Part shown: piece after piece, positions 37,484-44,641 of the stretch | Numbering within the stretch: position 1 is the first letter of the stretch | Layout: each line of letters begins with the position of its first letter | Source: an uncultured Salinisphaerales bacterium | Lineage (GTDB): Bacteria; Pseudomonadota; Gammaproteobacteria; Nevskiales; OUC007 | Reading direction: 5' to 3' | DNA length: 44,641 nt | NCBI GenBank assembly: GCA_937896565.1 | Contig: CALBOV010000247.1 | Span: 1 to 44,641 of the forward strand | Notes under the pieces: generated by a model | Database searches by the model: none | What the model saw: only the letters and a program-made list of their open reading frames with translations | Told to the model about the DNA's origin: nothing | Position numbers and translations under genes: made by a program

Positions 37484-39595
37484 ATGACCTCGCGGGGGCG
37501 CATCGGAGCCGCGCGTACCACGCCGCTGACACCGGACTCGCCGCTGACGGCGTTTCCGGGCGTTGGCGAAGCGATGGCGACGCGCTTGCAGCAGCTCGGG
37601 CTGCAGGTCGCGTCCGATCTGCTGTTCCACCTGCCGAATCGCTACGAGGACCGGACCCGGCTATGGACCATTGGCGATCTCGCGCCCGGCATTCGGGCGC
37701 AACTGGTCGCCCGCGTCGAGCGCGCGGATCTCAAGTTCGGTCGCCGCCGTTCGCTGCTGGTGTCGCTGACGGATGGCAGCGGACGGCTGGGCATGCGCCT
37801 GTTTCATTTCTCGAAGGCGCAGCAGCGGCAGTTCGTGCCCGGTCAGTGGGTGCGCATCTACGGCGATGCCAGAGCCGGCCCGGTGGGTCTGGAGATGGCC
37901 CACCCCGAGTACAAGCTGGTGTCCGGCCCGGACGACGCGACGGCCACCGAGGACACGCTGACACCGCTTTATCCGCTGACGCAGGGCATCACCCAGGGCC
38001 GGCTGCGCGGGATGATCGGGCGCGCGCTGGATCAGGTGCTGGAGCAGATCGACGATCCGCTGGCGGATGCCGGCCTCGACGTCGGCGCCTATCCGGATCT
38101 GCATGCGGCGATCACGACGCTGCACCGCCCGCCGGTGGGCAGCGACGTGACCCTGCTGGCCTCGGGCTACCACCCGGCCCAGCGCCGGCTGGCGCTGGAA
38201 GAACTGCTGGCGCATCGGCTCAGCCTCAGTGATCTGAAACGTCGGGCCCGTGAGCAGTTGCGCGCGACGCCGCTGAGCCTCGACGCGATGACGATGAAGC
38301 CCCTGCTTGCCCAGCTCGGCTTTTCGCTGACCGGCGCGCAGCGGCGTGTGGTTGGAGAGATCGCGCGGGACCTGGACCAGAACACGCCGATGATGCGGCT
38401 GGTTCAGGGCGATGTGGGCGCCGGCAAGACCGTGATTGCCGCCGCGGCGTTGCTGGCCGCCGTGCGCGCCGGCCGTCAGGCTGCGCTGATGGCGCCCACC
38501 GAGCTGCTGGCGGAGCAGCATGCCGGCACGCTCGCCGGCTGGCTGGAACCACTGGGCATCGAGGTGTTGCTGTTGTCCGGTGCGCGCAAGGCCCAGGAAC
38601 GTCGCGCGATCGAGGCGCGGCTGGAGTCCGGCGATCCGCTGCTGGCGGTCGGCACGCATGCGCTGTTCCAGCGCTCGGTGCAGTTGCCGAAGCTCGCGCT
38701 GGTCGTGGTCGACGAGCAGCACCGGTTCGGCGTGCATCAGCGCCTGGCCCTGCTGGACAAGGGCGCCGATCTCTATCCGCATCAGCTGGTGATGACGGCG
38801 ACGCCCATCCCGCGAACGCTGGCGATGCGGGCCTATGCCGACCTGGATACCTCGGTGCTGGACGAACTCCCGCCGGGTCGCACCCCGGTGACGACCATCG
38901 CCGTCGATCAGCAGCGTCGCGACGAGGTGATCGAGCGCGTCGGCGCCGCCTGCAAAAGGGGGCGGCAGGCCTACTGGGTCTGCACGCTGGTCGAGACCTC
39001 CGACCAGCTCGATGCCGAGGCGGCGGAGGCGGCGGCCGAGCGCCTGCGGAGCGACTGTCCCGAGCTGCGCGTCGGCCTCGTTCATGGCCGCATGAAACCG
39101 GTCGACAAGCAGGCGGTGATGGCGGACTTCAAGGCCGGGAAGATCGATCTGCTGGTCGCCACCACCGTGATCGAGGTCGGCGTGGACGTGCCCAACGCCT
39201 CGCTGATGGTGATCGAGAATGCCGAGCGCCTGGGCCTGGCGCAGCTGCATCAGCTGCGCGGCCGGGTCGGGCGCGGCAGCGAGTTGAGCCATTGTGTGCT
39301 GATGTACCAGGGGCCGCTGTCCGAGCTGGCAAAGGCGCGTCTGGCGGTCATGCGCGAGACCACCGACGGCTTCCGCATCGCCGAGCGTGATCTGGAGCTG
39401 CGCGGGCCCGGCGAAGTGATGGGCACACGCCAGACCGGCGAGATCGGACTGCGCATCGCCGACATGGTGCGCGACGCGGACCTGCTGGGTGCGGCCGAGG
39501 CACTGGCCGCCGGTCTGGGCGACCGGACCGATACGGTCCGTGAGGTGTTGTCACGGCGATGGGTGGCCGGCGCCGAGCGCTACGCCCGCGCCTGA
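37484..39595 (+). CDS. recG: ATP-dependent DNA helicase RecG
   Basis: RLVQGDVGAGKTVIAAAALLAAV, MAPTELLAEQH, DEQHRFGVHQR, MTATPIPRTLA, GRVGRGSELSHCVLMY. Confidence 0.97.
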   Translation: MTSRGRIGAARTTPLTPDSPLTAFPGVGEAMATRLQQLGLQVASDLLFHLPNRYEDRTRLWTIGDLAPGIRAQLVARVERADLKFGRRRSLLVSLTDGSGRLGMRLFHFSKAQQRQFVPGQWVRIYGDARAGPVGLEMAHPEYKLVSGPDDATATEDTLTPLYPLTQGITQGRLRGMIGRALDQVLEQIDDPLADAGLDVGAYPDLHAAITTLHRPPVGSDVTLLASGYHPAQRRLALEELLAHRLSLSDLKRRAREQLRATPLSLDAMTMKPLLAQLGFSLTGAQRRVVGEIARDLDQNTPMMRLVQGDVGAGKTVIAAAALLAAVRAGRQAALMAPTELLAEQHAGTLAGWLEPLGIEVLLLSGARKAQERRAIEARLESGDPLLAVGTHALFQRSVQLPKLALVVVDEQHRFGVHQRLALLDKGADLYPHQLVMTATPIPRTLAMRAYADLDTSVLDELPPGRTPVTTIAVDQQRRDEVIERVGAACKRGRQAYWVCTLVETSDQLDAEAAEAAAERLRSDCPELRVGLVHGRMKPVDKQAVMADFKAGKIDLLVATTVIEVGVDVPNASLMVIENAERLGLAQLHQLRGRVGRGSELSHCVLMYQGPLSELAKARLAVMRETTDGFRIAERDLELRGPGEVMGTRQTGEIGLRIADMVRDADLLGAAEALAAGLGDRTDTVREVLSRRWVAGAERYARA

Positions 39596-39684
39596 AGAGA
39601 TCCGTCGTCGATACGGGATGGGATGCAGTCCGTTCCGGTCTGGTTCATGGTCGTGCTGACCTACGCAGTTCAAGGAGTGATGGC

Positions 39685-40575
39685 ATGTCGCAGCAAGAGG
39701 AGTACGTCCCACCGAAGGTCTGGACCTGGGACGCCGAAAACGGCGGGCGGTTCGCCAAGATCAACCGACCGATCGCCGGTCCGACGCATGAGAAGACCCT
39801 GCCGGTCGGCAAGCATCCGCTGCAGCTTTACTCCGTGGCCACGCCGAACGGGGTGAAGGTCACCGTCATGCTGGAGGAACTGCTGGAGCTGGGTCATGCC
39901 GACGCCGAATACGATGCCTGGCTGATCAACATCACCGAGGGTGATCAGTTCTCCAGCGGCTACGTGGAGATCAACCCGAACTCGAAGATTCCGGTGATGG
40001 TGGATCGTAGCGGCGCAACCCCGCTGCGCATCTTCGAGTCCGGGTCGATCCTGCTCCATCTCGCCAACCGCTTCGATGCGTTTTTGCCGCGGGACCCGCG
40101 CGCCCGCACCGAGGCGATGAACTGGCTGTTCTGGCAGATGGGCAGCGCGCCGTTTCTTGGCGGCGGCTTCGGGCATTTCTACGCCTACGCGCCGTTCAAG
40201 ATCGAGTACGCGATCAACCGCTTCGCGATGGAGGTGAAGCGACAGCTCGACGTGCTCGACCGCCATCTCGCCGAACATGCCTATCTTGCCGGTGACGAGT
40301 ACAGCATCGCCGACATGGCCACCTGGCCCTGGTATGGCGCGCTGGCCAAGGGGCTGCTCTACGAGGCCGGCGAGTTTCTTCAGGTGCAGACCTACGGTCA
40401 CGTGCAGCGCTGGGCGGATGCGATCGCCGAGCGACCCGCGGCCCGGCGGGGGCGCATGGTCAACCGTGTCTGGGGCGAGCCCTCGGAGCAGCTGTTCGAA
40501 CGTCATGATGCCTCGGACTTCGAGTTGCGGACCCTGGACAAGCTCGATCCGAACGCCAAGGCCACGACACTCTGA
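39685..40575 (+). CDS. yghU: YghU-like glutathione S-transferase family protein
   Basis: LQLYSVATPNGVKVTVMLEEL, SSGYVEINPNSKIPVMVD, GGGFGHFYAYAPFKIEYAINRFAMEVKRQLDVLDRHLAE. Confidence 0.9.
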   Translation: MSQQEEYVPPKVWTWDAENGGRFAKINRPIAGPTHEKTLPVGKHPLQLYSVATPNGVKVTVMLEELLELGHADAEYDAWLINITEGDQFSSGYVEINPNSKIPVMVDRSGATPLRIFESGSILLHLANRFDAFLPRDPRARTEAMNWLFWQMGSAPFLGGGFGHFYAYAPFKIEYAINRFAMEVKRQLDVLDRHLAEHAYLAGDEYSIADMATWPWYGALAKGLLYEAGEFLQVQTYGHVQRWADAIAERPAARRGRMVNRVWGEPSEQLFERHDASDFELRTLDKLDPNAKATTL

Positions 40576-40659
40576 ATGCAGCCTGCGACGCTTCCGGGCG
40601 CTGCCGCGTCTTGCTGGGGACAGGCACATGAGCCGACCAAGCCTCAGGGAGACGAGACC

Positions 40660-40956
40660 ATGAGCAATCGCAGAGACCGCATGCCCCGCCGTTCACTGGC
40701 CGCCGCGCTGGCGCTGGGCCTGGTTGCAGGACCGGCCGCCGCCGAGGGTCCATTCTTCGCCGGGCTGGCCGGGTCGGATGCCGCCCGCCACTGGCTGGTA
40801 TTGAACTTTGATGAACAGCCGGTGGGGCACCAGATCGCCCGGCAGGGCAATGCGGCGTTGCAGCGTATCCGCGACGAGATCCGAATCGCCGCCCCCATGC
40901 TCCCGCAGCCTCAGACCAGTCTGGCGGTTGGCGGAGAATTTCCCCTGGACGGTTAG
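40660..40956 (+). CDS. Small predicted secreted protein of unknown function
   Basis: MSNRRDRMPRRSLAAALALGLVAGPAAAEG signal peptide; 98 aa; convergent stop overlap with the next gene. Confidence 0.5.
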   Translation: MSNRRDRMPRRSLAAALALGLVAGPAAAEGPFFAGLAGSDAARHWLVLNFDEQPVGHQIARQGNAALQRIRDEIRIAAPMLPQPQTSLAVGGEFPLDG

Positions 40957-41561
40957 GGAAGCACTGATCTATTCGCGCCGCCAAGCAGCGCCTGGATCCG
41001 TCCGCGGAGCGCCGGGAGCACTTCGGCCTCGAACCAGGGACGCCGACGTATCCAGATGCGATTGCGCGGGCTTGGGTGCGGGAGCGGAAACACGCCCTGA
41101 TCGAGGTGTTCGGGCCAGCGCCGAACCGTGTCACTCAGCGTGGCGGACGGGGCGTGAACATACCGATCCTGCGCGTAGCGACCGAGGGTGACGATCAGGC
41201 TGACCTTCGGCATCGCCTGCAAGAAGCGCGGATGCCAGGTTGGCGCGCATTCCGGACGGGGCGCGGCATCGCCTGACGGGCCCTTTCCGGGGTAGCAGAA
41301 TCCGGTCGGCAGGATGGCCAGCCCCGGGTCGTTGTAGAACCGGTCTCGGCTCATGCCCAGCCAGTCGCGCAGCGTGTCGCCGGAGGGGTCGTCCCAGGGC
41401 ACGCCGGACGCGTGTACGCGCGCGCCCGGCGCCTGACCGACCAGCACGACACGTGCGTCCGGTCTCGCCAGGAACACCGGACGCGCGCCCAGGGGCAGCT
41501 GTGCCTCGCACAACCGACAGCCCCGGGCTTCGGTGATCAGGCGGCCGAGTTGACCTCCCAC
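40953..41561 (-). CDS. Uracil-DNA glycosylase family protein, with Cys spacing suggesting a 4Fe-4S cluster
   Basis: GQAPGARVHASGVPWDDPSGDTLRDWLG; HPSPRN; CRLC...CYPGKGPSGDAAPRPEC; GTG start inside the end of oxyR. Confidence 0.75.
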   Translation of the reverse strand: MGGQLGRLITEARGCRLCEAQLPLGARPVFLARPDARVVLVGQAPGARVHASGVPWDDPSGDTLRDWLGMSRDRFYNDPGLAILPTGFCYPGKGPSGDAAPRPECAPTWHPRFLQAMPKVSLIVTLGRYAQDRYVHAPSATLSDTVRRWPEHLDQGVFPLPHPSPRNRIWIRRRPWFEAEVLPALRGRIQALLGGANRSVLP

Positions 41562-42487
41562 GGCGCGGGTTCCTCCACCCAGGTCACGCCGGCCATGCCG
41601 CTGGCGAGAATCGCCTCGTGCAACGCGACAATGGCCTGACGGCGCGGAAAGTTCTTGCGCCACGCGATGGCGATGCGTCGCTGTGGTGCTGGTGAATCGA
41701 ATGGCCGCGTGATCAGCATGGTCGTCTCGTCGGGCCGGTTGACGATGGAGCTTTGCGGCAGCACCGTGATGCCGAGGCCGCTGGCGACCATGTGGCGGAT
41801 GGTTTCCAGGCTGGAGCCGGTCAGCGGGCTGGGCTGGCCCTGCACCTGATCGACGCAGTTGGGGCAGGCATCCACGACCTGATCTCGGAAACAGTGGCCG
41901 GGGCCGAGCAGCAGCAGATGCTCGCCGGCGAGTTCCTCCGACGGAATCGTCTCGTGCTTTGCCCAGGGATGATCCGATGGCAACACGACGGAGAAGGTTT
42001 CGTCGTAGACCGACCAGGTCTGCAGGCCGGCCTGATCGATGGGCAGCGCGATCAGGATCGCGTCCAGCTCGTTGGCCTTGAGCTGCTCGATGAGGTTGAC
42101 CGTGAAGTTTTCCTCGATGATCAGCGGCATGGTGGGCGCCGCCTTGCGCAGGGCCGGTACCAGATACGGGAGCAGATACGGGCCAACCGTGTAGATCGCG
42201 CCCAGGCGCAGAGGCCCGGCAAGCTCGTTCTGGCCCGCCCGTGCCAGCTGCTCGATCTGGGCGGCCTCGGATAGCACCACCCGGGCCTGGGCGATGATGC
42301 GCTCCCCGATCGGGGTCGGCCTCGCCTCGCCACGATGGCGCTCGAACAGCGTCACGCCCAGTTCGTCCTCCAGCTTGCGCAACGCCACCGACAGCGTGGG
42401 CTGGCTCACGAAGGAACGGTCCGCGGCGCGGCCAAAGTGGCGTTCGCTGTCCAGCGCGACCAGATACTTGAGTTCGGTGAGAGTCAT
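41537..42487 (-). CDS. oxyR: LysR-type hydrogen peroxide sensor OxyR
   Basis: LTELKYLVALDSERHFGRAADRSFVSQPTLSVALRKLEDELG; redox Cys pair GHCFRDQVVDAC. Confidence 0.92.
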   Translation of the reverse strand: MTLTELKYLVALDSERHFGRAADRSFVSQPTLSVALRKLEDELGVTLFERHRGEARPTPIGERIIAQARVVLSEAAQIEQLARAGQNELAGPLRLGAIYTVGPYLLPYLVPALRKAAPTMPLIIEENFTVNLIEQLKANELDAILIALPIDQAGLQTWSVYDETFSVVLPSDHPWAKHETIPSEELAGEHLLLLGPGHCFRDQVVDACPNCVDQVQGQPSPLTGSSLETIRHMVASGLGITVLPQSSIVNRPDETTMLITRPFDSPAPQRRIAIAWRKNFPRRQAIVALHEAILASGMAGVTWVEEPAPWEVNSAA

Positions 42488-42545
42488 GGACGGGAGTCTG
42501 TGTGCACCGCTGCCGCAGTGCAACACGACCAACGTCGAATGGTGG

Positions 42546-43463
42546 CTAAATCCAGGACCTGGGGACGAGAAAGTGCTCCGTCAGGGCCGCCTCGGGTGAG
42601 CCGGGCTCTGGCGTGTAACGGTAGCGCCAGCCCGTCACCGGTGGCATCGACATCAGAATCGACTCGGTGCGGCCGCCCGATTGCAGTCCGAACAGGGTGC
42701 CGCGGTCGTGCACCAGGTTGAACTCGACGTAGCGGCCACGCCGGTAGAGCTGGAAATCCCGCTCGCGCTGGCCGTAGGCGGTGCCGTGGCGGCGCTCCAG
42801 AATCGGCATCAGCGCATCGATGTAGCCGCGCCCAACGGCTTGCTGGAACGCGAAGCAGTTCTCGAAGCCCCAGTCGTTGAGATCGTCGAAGAACAGGCCG
42901 CCGATGCCACGCGGTTCGGCGCGATGCGGCAGGTAGAAATAGTCGTCGCAGGCTGCCTTGTACTGCGCGTAGACGGTATCGCCGAAGGGTTCGCAAAGCG
43001 CCTTGGCGGTCGCGTGCCAGTGCTGGCAATCCTCGTCGAAACCGTAGATCGGGGTCAGGTCGAAGCCGCCGCCGAACCACCAGATCGGGTCGGCGTCCGG
43101 CGATTCGGCGATCAGGAAGCGCACGTTCATGTGCGAGGTGGGCGCGTAAGGGTTGCGGGGGTGCACGACCACCGACACGCCCATGGCGCGGAAGCCGCGG
43201 CCGGCCAGATCAGGATTGCGCGCGCTGGCGGCCGGGGGCAGACGCTTGCCGCGAATCACCGACAGCGCGACGCCGGCACGCTCCAGCGCGTCGCCGCCCT
43301 CCAGTACCCGGGTGTTGCCGCCGCCGCCTTCCTCGCGTTCCCAGAGATCGTTGCCGAACCGGGCCGTGGGTTCCAGCGTCTCCAGCGCCGAGCAGATGTC
43401 GGCCTGCAGCTGGCGGAGAAAGGCTTCCACCGCGGTCGAATTCACCGGCGGATTTTCAGGCAT
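42546..43463 (-). CDS. hemF: Oxygen-dependent coproporphyrinogen III oxidase
   Basis: [80 protein letters not shown]. Confidence 0.97.
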   Translation of the reverse strand: MPENPPVNSTAVEAFLRQLQADICSALETLEPTARFGNDLWEREEGGGGNTRVLEGGDALERAGVALSVIRGKRLPPAASARNPDLAGRGFRAMGVSVVVHPRNPYAPTSHMNVRFLIAESPDADPIWWFGGGFDLTPIYGFDEDCQHWHATAKALCEPFGDTVYAQYKAACDDYFYLPHRAEPRGIGGLFFDDLNDWGFENCFAFQQAVGRGYIDALMPILERRHGTAYGQRERDFQLYRRGRYVEFNLVHDRGTLFGLQSGGRTESILMSMPPVTGWRYRYTPEPGSPEAALTEHFLVPRSWI

Positions 43464-44013
43464 GGGTCGGTCCTCGCCGCGTCAGCTCGCCGGAGCCGGC
43501 GACCCGGATCGGCGTGGCGCCGCGCAGCGATCCGGTACGCCCGCCCAATGCGATGTCCACGCCAGCGCGAATTTGCCGGTCGACCTGCGTGGCTCGTCTG
43601 GGCGCCGCCCGGCCACCGGGATTGGCGCTGGTCGACACCAGCGCCGCGCCGAAGGTGGCGCTAAGCGATGCCGCGATCGGGTGCGTGGTGATCCGCACGG
43701 CCAGGCTTGGTCGCCCGCCCGTGAGCCACCAGGGGCAGCCGGCGCTGGCCGGCACGATCCAGGTGGTCGGGCTGTTGTCGGGCGGCGGGATATCGGCCAG
43801 ATCACGCACGTAGGGCGCGAGGCGTTCGACGCGGTCGGCGATCAGGATCAGGCCCTTGCGGGCAGGGCGGGCCTTGAGCGCCAGCAATGCGAACACGGCG
43901 TCCGGGCTGATCGGGTCGCAACCCAGGCCCCAGACGCCTTCGGTGGGGTACAGCACCAGCCCGCCGCCACGGAGCACGCGGGCCGCGTCGCGCAGCCGGA
44001 ACCCCGTGGTCAC
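43456..44013 (-). CDS. tsaC: L-threonylcarbamoyladenylate synthase (Sua5/YrdC family)
   Basis: [45 protein letters not shown]. Confidence 0.92.
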   Translation of the reverse strand: MTTGFRLRDAARVLRGGGLVLYPTEGVWGLGCDPISPDAVFALLALKARPARKGLILIADRVERLAPYVRDLADIPPPDNSPTTWIVPASAGCPWWLTGGRPSLAVRITTHPIAASLSATFGAALVSTSANPGGRAAPRRATQVDRQIRAGVDIALGGRTGSLRGATPIRVAGSGELTRRGPTHA

Positions 44014-44641
44014 CCGGTCTTCTTGGGCTTCGCCGCGCCGCGGCGACCGCCACGCTTCTTGCGTTCAGGTGCCGCCGCGATGAGTTCCTGGCACTGTTCC
44101 AGGGTCAGGGACTTGGGGTCCGTGTCCTTGGGAATCTTCGCGTTCTTCTTGCCGTCGGTGATGTACGGCCCGTAGCGACCGTTGAGCACCTTGATGCCCT
44201 CGTCTTCCCAGACGTGAATCTCGCGTTCGGCGTCCAGCTTCTTCTTCGCCGCGACCAGTTCCAGGCAGCGCTCGCGGGTCACCGTGTAGGGATCATCCTC
44301 CTTGCCCAGCGACGCGAACTTCTTGCCGTAGCGGACGTAGGGGCCGAAGCGACCGACGTTGACCTGCATTTCCTCGCCCGCCGGTGTCTCGCCCATGTCG
44401 CGCGGCAACTGGAACAGCGCCAGCGCCTCGTCCAGCGTGATCTTGTCCAGCCGCTGGCCGGGGCGCAGGCTGGCGAACTTGGGCTTGTCCTCGTCGTCCT
44501 TGGAGCCGATCTGCGCGAACGGTCCATAGCGGCCGATGCGCACGATGACGGGCTTGCCCGACTTGGGGTCGGTGCCCAGCTCGCGGGCCTGGGCGACCTC
44601 GGCGTCGGTCTGGCCGACATGGGCGCCCGCGGCGCCGGCGG
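44010..44641 (-). CDS. topA: DNA topoisomerase I, C-terminal part (truncated by window end)
   Basis: GTDPKSGKPVIVRIGRYGPFAQIGS, VNVGRFGPYVRYGKKFASL, VLNGRYGPYITDGKKNAKIPKDTDP. Confidence 0.9.
   Translation of the reverse strand, partial: AGAAGAHVGQTDAEVAQARELGTDPKSGKPVIVRIGRYGPFAQIGSKDDEDKPKFASLRPGQRLDKITLDEALALFQLPRDMGETPAGEEMQVNVGRFGPYVRYGKKFASLGKEDDPYTVTRERCLELVAAKKKLDAEREIHVWEDEGIKVLNGRYGPYITDGKKNAKIPKDTDPKSLTLEQCQELIAAAPERKKRGGRRGAAKPKKTG

Noticed and set aside
1-44641. CRISPR array, prophage, transposase or integrase
   Set aside because: No regular direct-repeat/spacer pattern and no recognisable mobile-element protein in any frame.

Overview
High-GC bacterial chromosomal window, probably gammaproteobacterial (inferred from the neighbourhoods osmC/crp/trpC, rph/yicC and gmk/rpoZ/spoT/ridA/recG). 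It holds about 42 protein-coding genes, mostly housekeeping: crp, trpDC, gltA, malic enzyme, hemW, rdgB, rph, yicC, gmk, rpoZ, spoT, ridA, recG, oxyR, hemF, tsaC and topA (partial). The exceptional part is an 11-kb, seven-gene, single-strand, tightly packed locus (22326-33344, minus strand) lying between yicC and gmk. It encodes three multiheme c-type cytochromes (10, 4 and 5 CXXCH motifs, 19 in total), a predicted diheme b-type membrane protein, a membrane-anchored flavin/2Fe-2S reductase, a beta-barrel porin, and a 732-aa protein in which an FHA domain appears nested inside a cyclic-nucleotide-binding domain, followed by a second cNMP-like domain and a four-cluster ferredoxin. There is no helix-turn-helix, no molybdopterin subunit and no NrfD. 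I propose it is a cyclic-nucleotide- and/or phospho-gated electron-transfer system; its function is unknown. The upstream intergenic region carries a Fur-like palindrome, a CRP-like site and another inverted repeat. Other items of note are a solitary Panacea (SocA/DUF4065) protein with an operator-like palindrome, a class III cyclase with non-canonical active-site residues, a TetR-type operator upstream of an orphan outer-membrane protein, and a 27-bp near-perfect palindrome between gltA and trpD. No tRNA, rRNA, CRISPR or transposase was recognised. All calls come from reading the sequence; no database search was run.
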